Below, piece after piece: positions 34,377-46,700 of a DNA stretch of 64,000 bases (the stretch's first letter is position 1; each line of letters opens with the position of its first letter). The stretch comes from Albugo candida (taxonomy: Eukaryota; Oomycota; Peronosporomycetes; Albuginales; Albuginaceae). Where the stretch lies: contig CAJNAR010000009.1 in the NCBI GenBank assembly GCA_905220665.1, positions 310,001 to 374,000 of the forward strand, read 5' to 3'. The notes beneath the pieces were generated by a model. It did not search any database. It saw only the letters and a list, made by a program, of their open reading frames with translations, and was not told the origin of the DNA. A program made the position numbers and the translations under genes.

Positions 34377-36809
34377 ATGGTCCAAGTCGACAAATCGGCA
34401 CAGCCAAGGGTGCTAGCGTCCACTTGTAGTGACGTGGCAACCCTCATGAGTCACCCTGTTTTGGGTGATTGCATGATTGTTGGTGAGTCATCACCCCTAT
34501 GTGATGACGTGGAAAGTACCCCCACCCCTAGTGTGACGGTACAGCGTACTACCGGTACTACCGGTGTAGGATGTGGTACCGGTGGTGCAAGCGGTACTGT
34601 CGTTGCCCCGGCACACGGTGACCAAAAGGCAACTGCAACTGCAAGTGTGGACGATACTAAAAGTCCCACTCTTGCTGACTTGATCAAGCCACAGGAGTCC
34701 TTGCGTAAGGATCAGGCAAGAGCTAGAGCGAAATTTCGCGTGGAGCTCCCAAAGCCGAAAGCCTCGGACATCGAGTCTATTATGCGATTGTATGCTGATG
34801 GACAACATCCCGCGTGGTCGGTGTTGGCTGAAAAATTGGAGGCAGCGAAGCCTTATAAGGTCTCCAAGGCCACCTTTCCCATGATTCTGGAAACAGTTCA
34901 AGCGTTGGTGCGTACACCAAACGGAAAAATCCTGTCTTCCCTTATGAAAGATCATGGGAATCCAGTATTCGAGAGTCTACTGGAGAGCAGAGCCATTGCT
35001 CAAGTCTCAAAGATGCCTGGTGGCAATCTTCGAGTGATGGTTTCCACAGAGGATGCTTGTCAACAGCTGGAGTGGCAGCCGATAACCATCCTCGGGTCTC
35101 AATACCTGGATATATTTGGAGTGGGCGTGGAGGAAGAACGGATTCCGATTTTACGTTCCCTTCACAGTCTAGGATGTCCAGTAGTCTTTGCTACTTTCCG
35201 CGAAACTGTTCCGTACAAGGGTGTCGTGATGTCGACGTGGAGAGTGTACTTTAGTACTCCTACGTGTCCTCCACATCTGGTCCGCATCGGTAAAGTATGC
35301 GAACAAATTGCATACGAAAAGTTGCTTTACCCTGTGCGAGGGAAACACGCTCCTATTCCATCGGAACGACCACGTTTTGGTCAACGTGGTCCTTATTGCT
35401 TGGATTTGTGTGCTAAATCAGCCACGGTAGCACGGCAACAACAATCGAACAAGCAAAAGAAAAAGAAAAACCACATTCAAAATTAGCCGCAACAACAACC
35501 AAAACAAACAAACGCGCCAACGGTGCTCGTGGTGGCACCACAAAAGGTAGTGACGCCAGTTCTCAGTCAAGAATTGGAAGTGAGGAAACCTGAACGGAAG
35601 CTATCCGATCAAATCTCGTTGGAGCTCAATACTCCCCCAACTATCACACCACCAGGGGCATCAGCCTTATTGCAGCCGTCTCCTCCCATGCTCCAACTGA
35701 CCAGTCAGTCATACTCACAACCACGGGTAGAGCGGAATGAGGATGTATCCATGAAGTTGGCATGGACGAGTGGAAAACGTAACCGGGTGGAGCCGTTCGA
35801 ACAAATGGTCTCCAAAGCACCACCTCTTGGTCTTCCGAAACTAGCGACGAGTAATTATTTTTCTGTGCTCGCAACTATGGAATTGGAGATCGAAGAAGTA
35901 AAAGCGGTGGCCAATCCGGAGAACGGAAATCGCGTTCAAATCATCCCCGTGAAAGCACGGATGCCACAAGAGGTGGCCACCTCGAAAGAAGCGGCACACT
36001 TTTATCAGAAACGGCATACAACGATCGAGAAATCGGAGCGACCGACCCGAGTTGGTGAAATAGGGGAGCTAATGGAAATCGATTCCAAAAATGCCCTTCA
36101 CTTGCTCCGACCAAACAAGCTGGTTCAAGCGGATGCTTGCATCCCTCATGTGCAAAAGCGAATTCAGTTCTGAACAAATCCGGACAAAATCATCCGAGCG
36201 GCACTTGATCATCCGATCACGATGAATGGTGTGCTACTCGCATGTATGGAGTCGAATGATAAAGCTTTGGATGAAGTGGCTCATCTACTCTTGATAAATC
36301 GCGTTTTTGCAACTCACAATCTCGGCGAAGATGTTACGTTTGCAACGCGATGGAGTCGCCACGTTGCTGAAAAAGTTCCCTCCAAGCGATCGGTTTTGTT
36401 CGAGAAAGTAATGTCGTGGTGGACGTCAGTGCCGGACATCGTTATCGGTTTGACTCGAGCAACGAAAGCTCTCGCGTTGTTGGAACTTTTATTCATGTGT
36501 ACTGCTCCGACATTCTACACCAACGACCACTGGATCCAATATCTCACCGATGGACCAGTGATCTGGATTCCGGGTCATCATTGTCGTTTACTTCCAACCA
36601 ATGTGATCATATCCTTCTTCCGCTCCGACGTTGGCATAAAGTGTTGGTCGCAATGGTTTGGAGGTAGATGGCGTGGACTTCTCCATGGGGACATCGCTGA
36701 GCTTTCCGTCAATCTCAGCTTTTTCCCAGAGGAGCATACAGCACTTCACCTCTCACAACAAGATGGTGAAACAAGGTTGATTTCTGGTCCACTTCAGCTT
36801 AAATGCTAA
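34377..36809 (+). pseudogene. LINE1 ORF1 (gag-like), one frame with two internal stops
   Basis: A single frame of 811 codons starting MVQVDKSAQPRVL is interrupted only by TAG at 35484-35486 and TGA at 36171-36173. It has a Gly/Thr/Val-rich low-complexity N terminus, then a folded region (about residues 105-350) with GGNLRVMVSTEDACQQLEW, TWRVYF and CEQIAYEKLL, then a basic KKKKK patch. The same block order is seen in ORF1 of LINE2 (45113-45655), so this is probably the RNA-binding ORF1 protein of oomycete LINEs. The first segment alone would make a 369-residue protein if expressed. Confidence 0.75.
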
Positions 36810-36829
36810 GGGCACCTCGATTATTTCAA

Positions 36830-39800
36830 CGTGGAACAATGTCTCAGCACTCACGGTGAATGTTAATGGAATTCATAAAAATGGTCATCTTTTTATCGAC
36901 CACATCCTATCACAACACTCCATTTGTTGTGTTCAAGAAATCAAGTTTCACGATCGCAACAGCTGGACTCATTTCAGTTTTTATTATCCTCAAAAATGCA
37001 GCACAAAATGTTCGTCAATGACCACAACAGTGCTTTTCTCCATCCGACTCAGAACTTCAGTGGCGGCGTCATGACAATCCTTCGTTCAGACTTTCCCGGT
37101 TACTCAACAGCTGAAGAACTCACCGATCGAAACATTCGAAATCGTTATTTGGTTCTTTCTGCGTCTTCTCATTCACGATGCACCAATGTATATTCACAAT
37201 GTATATGCACCGGTCAAGGCCGAGGAACGAGTGGGTTTTTATGAGTTATTGCTTTCCAACACTCTCGAATCGACCGCAACACATATCGTATTTGGTGATT
37301 TCAACACACCACTCGATCCAGCTATCGATGCTTCGAGTGGAACAATTCGACACGAACCAAGTCGATTAGCGTGTTTGGAATGGATTTCACAGTTGGGGGT
37401 GGTAGACGCTTGGCGAATCCAGCATCCGAATGAAAAAGTATTTACAGGACCATTACCGCGCAAGAATCGACTTGAGTATATCTGCATGTCGGAAGAGCTA
37501 TTCAATATGGTATACAAAACCTCTGAGTATTTTCGTCCACGACATGCGGGAGATCATCTGGCACAAAAAGTAACTTTTGCAAATCCAACTCAATCACCCG
37601 GTCGAGGATATTGGAAATGTTCATTACGACTATTTGAACATCCTAAAGTTGTCGAAGCAATCAAATTGGAAGCGATTTTGGTGCTCTAACAGTTACGGAC
37701 AACTTCGAATCCCGGTAAAATGTGGGAAAGTTGGAAGACGAAAATCAAGAAACAGCTTCAAAGCATTGAAAAAAAGGTTGCAAAAGATAGCCGACGTGAT
37801 GTTGAGTCTAGCCAGCGTGTTTTGGAAGTCGCAGCAGCTCGATATCGCATTCAAGACACCAATGAGTCACGGTATTTTTACGAATCGAGTCGCCAACAAT
37901 TTAGAATTACAGTCGAAAACAACGCGAAATACAACCAAGATGAAAGTTTCGACCATCACGTGAAGCATATAAAAAACTCTTCAAAGCATTTTTTTCGCCC
38001 TCCGGATAGTTCCTGTCGTCGCGTGCCGATTAAAAATGTCATCACAAAATGTGGTACCGTGACATCGAACCCGAGGGAGATTATTGACGAATTCAGAGAT
38101 CATTGGGGTGGTGTCATGGGCTCTCCTTATAGCTCAGAGACCGCCTCAAATGATCCAAGTGAAAGAAAGCAAAAAACGTTACTCGATTCGTTTTAAGTTT
38201 CCCTTGCCTCAGCAGAGCAAGACCGTCTCTCCGCTCGCTTAAGTACGACCGAGATGGCGGAAGCGATCAAGCACATGCGGAGTAGTTCTTCTCCAGGTAT
38301 GGATGGACTACCAGCTGCATTTTATCAGCTTGATCCGGAAACGTTTGGCGAGTGTCTGAAGATCGTGTTCGAATATCAGCTGGAAAGAGGAATTCTACTT
38401 CGATCACAACGTCACTCGGCAATAACATTATTGTACAAAAAAGGATCACGAGGTGATCCTGGCAACTATCGACCGATCGCACTGCTTTGCGTCGATGTGA
38501 AAGTACTTTCAAAAGTGTTGGCGTATCGATTGCAACGTTTATTGCCAGAATTGATCCATCAATATCAAAAAGCATTCGTGCGAGGAAGGTCAATGCATCA
38601 CCATATTCGACATCTCACCGACATCCAAGACTTGGTCACTCATCGTGGGGAGGAAGCTTATGCGACTTTTCTCGACTTTGAGAAAGCTTATGATCGAGTC
38701 AATTGGACGTACATGTTTCGCGTTTTGGAAAAAATGGGCGTTGGAAAAAGTTTATCGACTGGGTTCGTCTTTTGTACAATAACACAAAGGCGCAGTTGAT
38801 GATTAATGGAAATATCACACCGTCCATTACACCACAACGTGGAGTGAAACAAGGTGATCCTCTCTCAGCATTACTTTTTCTGATGACGATCGAACCTTTG
38901 GGAAATTTACTTCGTCAACATGAAGAACATGGAATTTGGATTAATGGCACGACTGTCGCAACTGGATTATTTTTTGCGGACGATTCGACATTGCTTTCAG
39001 AGACACCAAATGGTGTTTTGACGCAACTCGAACTCGTCCAAGTCTATTGCGATGTATCGGGTGCGAAACTCAACTTGAGTAAATCATCCTTGCTCTCGTT
39101 GAATCGGACCAAGCCATGTCCACGTATTCCCAATTTGACCATAATGGGTCCGGAGGATTCGGTCAAGTATTTGGGTATTCCGTTCGGCCAGAAACCAACT
39201 CACTCGATGGTTATTTCAACTCTCGACAAGCGTTTTTACGATGGGTTTGGTGTATGGTTTCGACGAGCAAGAACTGTTCGTGGTCGACTACTAGTTGCGC
39301 AGACGATGATTTTATCACGTTTGTGGCATTACACGATGCATGTAGACATACCAGCAGCGACAATTCGACAGTGGCAATCGATGTTAAATCGATTTGTGCT
39401 TGGTCGGAAACACAGAAAGATTGAAAACATGTTCAACTACTCAGCAAAGAATTTTTATATCTTCGCCGACAAGATGGTGGACTACAAGTTCCTTTTTTGG
39501 TGGGACGACTAAAGCTACAACGTATTCAATTCCTTCAGCAGTTCGCATCCGATGCGTCAACAATTATTCCTGCGAATTGGACAACTGCTTCGACGGAATT
39601 ATTACAACTTATCCAACCTCCCTTTGGACCACACAAGCCGATGGATATATTCACCATCGCACCAAATCGACATGGGAAAATGGTTCAATGGGAGAGCATA
39701 TCGTCATGGTGGAAACAAGCATTTAGAATGTGGCATCAGATGGATTGGAGCATTTCAATATCAGATTTAAATGTTTCACAACGCCGTCAGTACTACATGG

Positions 39801-40980
39801 AACAGCCGATGTGGTTTCACTGCGACCAAAAATTACATTACGAAGCTGCTACTCGTCATCCGAGTACGCAGAACGTTTGGTACAATCTTGGCATGGTGGA
39901 TGAACCACATCGAACATTTCGAAAAACGTTTAATACACTTTTCGACGTTCGAAGTTTACAAGACTTTTTTCGTGAAAGCGACACATGGCCAACGAAGGAA
40001 GATTTCGTCGCCAACTATTACAACGACGAAGAGCTGAACACATCGGATATGTCTGAAGAAAAGTTGCTGAGTCGACTTTACAATGAAGTCACTCAGATTC
40101 TCCAGCGTATCCACTCGACGATTGGTCTCATCACTTGGATTATACCAACCACAAGTGGCAGATCATTTTATGTGGGAGTAAAAACCAAGGAAAGGAAACA
40201 TTATTTTCCATCTATTCCACGCTCACAACTCTCACGAATCGTCTGGAAACCTCCCGAACCAACCAAGAGTCATCCGATGTCGACACATTGGTCATCACGG
40301 GAGAGATCGGACGCACTGGATTCAGAACGAGTTCGAACTTTTATGGCTACATCACGGCATCTTCGAAAACGTGTATTACCAATTTTTGAAGATTTACAGT
40401 TTCGTATCGCCTTTCGAATGTTGCCAGTTCGATCTCGTTCCTGGTTCTTAACAAATATTCAGCCCGACATTATCTTGTGCACGCAGCCTTCGTGTGGGGC
40501 AGTGGAATCCGATCAACATCTCTTTCTAGAGTGCGATCACACGGCACATTATGGAGAGAGTTACTCCCTAGTTGGGATCAGTTTTTCTCCTCTCGACCAC
40601 GTTGGACGCATATTGCATGTGCAATCGTACCAACACTACGGTTGGATTGGAAAGATTATTTATCAATTATCTCAGATTTATGGCTTGCATTGCAAGCGGT
40701 GACACTGCACTTCGTCTGGACAGATCGGAATCGTCGTTTGTTCGATCATCAATCAGCAACTCCGACAGTTCCAGCACTTTCCGTGATCTACACCACGTTT
40801 AGTGCGCACGTTCGGTACTTTCGAAGACAGTGTTACGACCACGAGGAACGCATTCGGCTTGCAAAGGTGCTGGATCAACTCGAAACGCAAGGATCATTTG
40901 GTGGATTTTTCAGAAGCCGAAAATCATCACTGCGGGTACGGCACAGACAAGTCAAAATGCAAGTGCAACTCGGATCCTAG
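36830..40980 (+). pseudogene. LINE1 ORF2 (APE endonuclease, reverse transcriptase, zf-RVT region)
   Basis: Endonuclease from LTVNVNGIHKNG (36850) through VFGDFNTPLDP, NRLEYICMS and AGDHL (the usual SDH reads GDH). RT begins PGMDGLPAAFYQL (38290), with KKGSRGDPGNYRPIAL, ATFLDFEKAYDRVNW (first Asp), RGVKQGDPLSALLFL and the catalytic FADDSTLL (38978-39000). The C terminus has CTQPSCGAVESDQHLFLECDH (about 40480-40545) and ends at TAG 40980. Interruptions: frameshifts near 37010, 37170, 38745, 39500 and 40547 and a TAA at 38194. Catalytic motifs survive but the frame does not. Confidence 0.85.
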
Positions 40981-41280
40981 TCCTAGTTGGCTGGTTCTGC
41001 TCACCGTAGTGTGGCGCACACCAACTTGCAAACCACGGTACTTTTGGACCATTTTTACGACTTTACAACTTTACAACTTTACAGCATTTACAAGCTGGAC
41101 ACAGTCTCGTATTAAGGGTGCTGAGGCTACTACGATACGAGATTATCGACGAGAAGACATATTATCATCTCTCACAGGTATTCAACGAAACGTTTTTTAT
41201 ATGTATATATGTTATTCAAGATAGCCTAGGCAACTAGAGAAGTCAGTTAGTCTAATTCTATGAATATAGACACCTTCAAC

Positions 41281-41295
41281 TGAGCTTGAGAATTT
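41281..41295. repeat. Target-site duplication of LINE1, right copy
   Basis: Partner of 34269-34283. It directly follows the LINE 3' end and continues into copia RT coding sequence. Confidence 0.8.
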
Positions 41296-44225
41296 TGTTT
41301 GGCTTGCTTTTAACACCTTGAGGTGGATAGATGAACACATCTTCTTCCAGATAACCGTTAAGAAAGGCCGTATCAGCATCATACTGATGAATGATAAGCC
41401 CTTGATGGCAGCAAATTGCCAAGAAAATAAAAATTGAGTTTAAAATTCGCGTCCGGAGGGTACGTATTTGTGTAGTCAACACCATAAGTTTGTCGATATC
41501 CGAGTGCCACCAATCTTGCCTTATACCGCTCATCGTCTTCGTTCGTTTAATTGTAGATACCCATTTGGCTCCGATAGCCTTTTTGTCTGGCTTTTTCGTT
41601 TCGACTTTCCACGTTTACTTTTCTTTCAGTGCTAGAAGCTCGTCCTGGATTGCACTATACCATAATTTCGATTGAGATGACTCCAGGACCTCTTGATAGG
41701 ATGATGCAGTTTCTATCTCTGCATTCCCTTGTTCGTATTCGATGCGATATCTTTTGGATGGACGTGTCATGGTGTCAGAATTTGTTACTGGAACGATTGA
41801 AGTAGATTCTTCCACTGGTACTACTGCTTGCGACGATTGGTTTGGTGGAAGTGCCTGAGAGACATCGTACCCAATTTGAGGGTTTCCAGAAACCGGGTAG
41901 CTTTCGAAATTATCTAGTCTCCCCCTGGGCACAATGGCCTGAATGGTGTTAAAATTGTCTTCCGCGGAATCCATATCGACGTTGGGAGATGTCTGGTAAG
42001 CATTCAAAGATCGCTGCCCTGATTCGAATGTCTCGTCAAATCTTCGTTCGCATTTGTTGACGCTTTAGTCGGATCTACATCCATGCTCTCGACATGCGGA
42101 ATTGTCCTGATCACTATTTGTTCGCTTACTATGTCACACTGAGAATCATTTCGATTATGTCCGGATGATTTATCTCCAATAATAAGCTGAACATATTTTT
42201 TCTCGGCTAATTCTTGAAATTGCGCTCAACCAGTAATCTCAATATTTTGCGACTCAATACGCGGAATCCTTTCATTTTTTCCGAACATCCGAGGAGCATA
42301 CATTTGAGCGCCTTCTTATCCAACTTCATCCGTCTTGATTTCTCAATCTGAGCAAAACCTCGGGCACCAAATACGCGTAAATAAGTAAGACTTGGATTGA
42401 TCCAAAACACATCTCGTATGGTGTTTTCTATGGGTAAGCGACACACAAAACTCAATTTGTGACGTAAACTGCGGTATTCATGGCTTCAGCCCACCCCTTC
42501 TTCTCTACTTGCATCTGATTCATCATGGATCTTGCACGTTCCGTAATGGTTCGATTCATTGGTTCATCCAGTCCATTTTGCTGTGGCGAATACGGAACTG
42601 TTGTTTGGTGTATAATACCGGCACTTTTACAAATGTTCGCAAATCGATGTTGGGAGATTCGCCTCCATGGTCGGTTCGAATACACTTGATTTTCGAATTC
42701 AATTGGATTTTCCATCATTGCTTTCAAATGGAGAAGCCGATCGATCACTTCAGATTTGTGTCGAATGAAAGATGACACAACATATCTAGAGTAATCATCA
42801 ATGAAATTTACCATAAATCTTTCTCCACCTTGAGACTTCGTTTCCATTGGTCCCCTTACGTCACTTTGTATAAGTTAAAGAACGGACTTGCTTTTTACTT
42901 GACCATAGCGTGACTTTGGGATCGGTTGCACAAAAGATTTCCCATTGATACGTCCCTCACAGGCGACTTCTTCGATTTTTTCTCGTTTTGACATCGATCT
43001 CATCTTAAAACCATCAACACAGTGCTGTTAAGCTTCAATTTTCTTGGTAGGTAAATGTCTGAATCGGGCATGCCATACACAAGAACTTGATAATTGTTGA
43101 TCATGTATCTCTTTACCGGAAGTGCTTACAAGTTCTCATTCAGTTATAGCACACTCCATCACATAAAGCTTCCACCTTTTTGTGACTTAAGTTACAACTC
43201 GTTCATTGTCTCTGATTTCGCATATTCTTCTTGCAAAAGAGACATCAAGTCCTTTTTCTGCTAATGCTGGGCTATATAGCAATCGGCGATCCAAATCTCG
43301 TACATATAATTCATTTTCAATCCGAATTGGACTTTTGTTTTTCAGAATAACTGGAACTGTACCAATGCCTCCTGCTGGAACTTTGTTTCCATTGACAATA
43401 GAGACATACGTATAGTTTTTGAGTGATCCGAGTTCACCGAACTCTTCTTTGAATGGGCACACATGGCTGCTTACTCCACTATCGAGCAGCCAACCTTCAG
43501 CCATCCATGCACACACTGTGAATGCTTGTTCATTGTACTGTTTCTTTTGTTTACCATTCTTCCAACAGTCTGCCTTTTTATGTCCACTTTTGTTACATTA
43601 AGAGATTTTCTTGCGTCGAATCTTTCCGACTTCTTCTCCTGTCTCTTTTTTCCACCAATAGTGCATACTCCCGATGTAGCACTTCTTTTGCTTGAAGAAA
43701 ATCGAAAAATCGATCCCTTGGACATTTTCGATAATTTTGATTATGGGATCGTGCTCATCCGAGAGACTCCCAAACAATATTACAAATTGCTCATCCACAT
43801 TAATCACATCCCCACAAGCTTGCATCGAAAGACATAATTCATTAAATTTCATAAAATGTTTCATAATATTTTGACTCTTTTCCATTCGGAAATTTATGAA
43901 GTCTTCGCCGGTTTCGTATCCTGTTGTGTATACTATCTCCAAGGTAGAAATTCTTTAGAATCTCCCATAAATGAGAGGTTGTACGAGCACCTATGACCAT
44001 TGCCTGAACTCTCGCGCTGATCGACATTGAGATGATCGCGAAGGCTTTGAGGTCGTTGACTTTCCAGACTGCCAAAGCTACGGGATCTTCGCTGAGTGAC
44101 TCCTACTTGTCAATATGGCTCAGCAGACCCTACTTCATCAGCTTCATACGCGTATTAAACTCACATATGGAGTAATTGTCCTCACCAAGGAGTTCGTCGA
44201 CCGCGTTCTGAGTACCTGAGCTCAT
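41296..44225 (-). pseudogene. copia C gag, protease, integrase and RT N terminus
   Basis: The minus strand starts at ATG 44225 (MSSGTQNAVDELLGEDNYS). UBN2-type gag continues at 43598-43942. The protease has LDSGVSSHVCPF (43187-43516; Asp-Ser-Gly intact). Integrase shows FMVNFIDDYSRYV and PYSPQQNGLDEPMNR (42452-42847), then FGARGFAQIE (about 42365). The RT entry DADTAFLNGYLEEDVF and YPPQGVKSKPNKI runs up to the LINE1 junction. Frameshifts separate each block. Confidence 0.85.
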
Positions 44226-44232
44226 AACCTTT

Positions 44233-44340
44233 TCAGCAGTTTAGATGAAAACTTGAAAAGTAAGATATATTAAATGTAGGAGTTCCTTAATTCAATTTAC
44301 TAGATAGTCTAAGCCTTCTCGTACTAGACGCCCACAGCCA
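44233..44340 (-). repeat. copia C 5' LTR, inner part (108 bp)
   Basis: Aligns with the gag-proximal 108 bp of the 184-bp LTR unit. It is cut off exactly at the LINE2 target duplication (44323-44340). Confidence 0.8.
44323..44340. repeat. Target-site duplication of LINE2, left copy (18 bp)
   Basis: ACTAGACGCCCACAGCCA, perfectly repeated at 51122-51139. The same sequence occurs once, unsplit, in the left LTR (about 33107-33124, one mismatch), which shows it is LTR sequence. Confidence 0.92.
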
Positions 44341-44399
44341 ATTATTGCGCAAGTGATATTCACACCGTACTTTAAAAGAGCAAATCATCAAATCCCTCT

Positions 44400-44910
44400 T
44401 CACACCCACTCCCCGGATTTTTTACAGCCTTCCGACCCCCTTTACCAACTTTTCCCAGCCCTTCAATCCCAGAAGCCCGTCTTTACAAGCTTTTTGTCTT
44501 CGGAAGCGTTCGACGTCAGCTTTTTTAGCCTTTCCTTCTTTGGAAGAATTCGACGCCGGTTTTTATCCGCCTTTCCTCCTTCAAGAACAGTATCAGCCCA
44601 CTTCCCCAGCCATACTTTTTCTAGTAAAGACACAAGTTCATCTTTCCCAGCCTTTTCTTCCTCAATAGAAGACCAAGCTCGCTTTTACCAGCTTTTCCCT
44701 TATGAAGAACAGAACAGCGCCAACTTCTACCAGCCTTTCCTTCTCATCAGCCCGTTTTTATCAGCCTTTCTCGTCAAAGCAGCAGTCTGGTTTTATTAGC
44801 CTTTCCTTCTTTGTACACAGCAGAGACCCGGCTTCTTAGCCTTTCCTTCTTTCCAGCAGGCAACTTCAGCCTTTACAGGCCTTTACTTCTTCGGAAGCAG
44901 TAAAAGACCA
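44400..44910 (+). repeat. Degenerate tandem pyrimidine-rich repeats in LINE2 5' UTR
   Basis: Variants of CAGCCTTTCCTTCTT recur about ten times at roughly 40-60 bp spacing, often preceded by TTTTAYCAG or TTTTTA. The frame 44353-44799 stays open through part of it, giving a Phe/Ser-rich translation that is likely incidental. Confidence 0.65.
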
Positions 44911-44953
44911 CCCTTATGGCTTCGACCAAACCGTAGTCTAATCTCGACACATC

Positions 44954-46700
44954 ATGGCGCAACAAATTCCGGAAAAAACACCCCCACAGAGTCCGTTATG
45001 TCCAAAATGAAGACGTGTTTCAATAGATTGAAGATGCCGTAGCATCTAATGCTTCATCCTCGACATTGAAATTGATGGCTTTACGTGAAGTACAAAAATC
45101 TCGCATCGATCCATGCGACAAGCTCGAAATGTTTATTCCGGCCCCAAGACTAAAGGCAACAATGAGATCCTACTCTCTCTACACCTCGAGGCACAAACGG
45201 CCACTTGGACTATGGCCTTGGACTCTTTGTGTGACTTTGTCAGCATCAAAGACAGAGAAATCAAAAACCTTGGCGGCACTGCAGTGCAATGTATGGGAAA
45301 ACAGTTTGTGGTTCAACCATACCGTCGCTTTGGTGACTGGTACTTTGTTGAGTTCGACAAAGTACCAATGGGTCTGCCAGACGACTCCATCGTGAAACAC
45401 CTTCTTCCATTAGGCATTCCCTTTATGGTGACCCCGAGCACCACGCCTGGCCATATCGAATCAAGGGATCGGATAGTTTGGTTCCGGTCCAAAACCGCCC
45501 CAAAAGGTCTCTGTACGGATACACAACCTTTACGGGAAATTTACTTTGCTGGTTTCCCTGACCCACTTTACGTGCACCACAAACATCGTGCGTACAACCA
45601 AGTCACTCTACCCACAATATTGGCTAAGAAAGCAGCAATAAAAGCCGCTAAATGATTCACGACATCGAAGAACACACTTCGACATATTGACCTTACAGCC
45701 ACGAACACCCCAGCAGAAGCCAGCTCTTCCAACAACATCCCTTCTTTTGTATGCCCACTACCAAGGACTGTTTCGACACTTGAATACAGTCTCGAAGGGC
45801 ATCAATTGTCGTAATCGACCACCCTCCCCAGCAGCAGAAGTGATTCCAGTCTCATAATGCACAGCAGAGGAAGAATCGTTCTTTGACATCTTGTTTACTC
45901 CCACTCAATATCAACTCGCCTTCTCCCCTATTGACAATGATAGTGGGCACTACATTACAGGTATCGTAACGGATCCCAACGGCGTAGTTCGAAGCAGCCC
46001 ATTGTACTCCTGTGAGCCGATCGCCCGTATGTTGGAGGAACCATGCCTCCACAAAGACCTGAAGAAACGGCTCTCCAACGGTGCCCGTCGAAAGCACATC
46101 AAGGATACCCAAGTCCCCTTTATGGCACAACCTTTCATTGTAGCTCTTATTTTCTTGGCTCCCATTATCGAAAATCATGCAATGTTCATGGACCATGCAA
46201 TCCTAAGGCCTATCAGCTTCGCCCCAAAGAACACTCATGGAGACGCTTCCAGTTTGGTCAGTCGACTCCATCGTCACTATGGAGAAAACGTACCATCAGT
46301 AGACGTTGTCTTCGCTACGGAATTCCCTGAAGAAGAAACTCAAACACTTGCTTCGGCTCTGGCTATCTTCGACCTTTACCTCCGCTCCTATGGTGCGACC
46401 CTGTGTATGGATCTCCTCAGCGTTGTGGCTTTAACCACAGAGCCTCAACCTTCGTTTATCCAGCAAAGTCTTTTTTTACTTTGCGAAGATAGCGTCCCTA
46501 TGGTTTTAGCCGCATCAGAGCTGGGCACATATCTGCTTACGACCGCGCCAAAATTTGTGGGAGACGTGTCTAGTCTCCTTCACTTCACATATTCGTGCGC
46601 GGAAGACAATTTGGCGCACTCAAGTACTTCTTCCGGCGTGGATCTCGCAGTACACTCCGACTTATTTGCCTCTACCTCGACATCTTCCCCTTGCCTCTAA
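44954..46700 (+). pseudogene. LINE2 ORF1, fragmented
   Basis: Starts MAQQIPEKTPPQSP at 44954 and soon meets stops. The best part is 45113-45655, with SLHLEAQTATWTM, GKQFVVQPYRRFGDWYFVEF, HLLPLGIPFMVTP, RIVWFRSKTAPKG and EIYFAGFPDP. A second fragment (45891-46700) is the ORF1 C-terminal region and starts in another frame. The block order resembles LINE1 ORF1. Not functional. Confidence 0.65.

Larger units (their letters stand above)
34284..41280 (+). mobile_element. Near full-length LINE (LINE1), two ORFs, 6997 bp
   Basis: Short 5' UTR (34284-34376), ORF1 (34377-36809), ORF2 with endonuclease, reverse transcriptase and C-terminal Cys/His region (about 36830-40980), and a 300-bp 3' UTR ending CACCTTCAAC with no poly(A). 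It is bounded by a 15-bp target duplication in copia C. The 3' terminus is confirmed by the second copy at 16877. Confidence 0.88.

Noticed and set aside
44353..44799. 148-codon open frame rich in Phe and Ser
   Set aside because: It is a read-through of the pyrimidine repeats in the LINE2 5' UTR and lacks an ATG.
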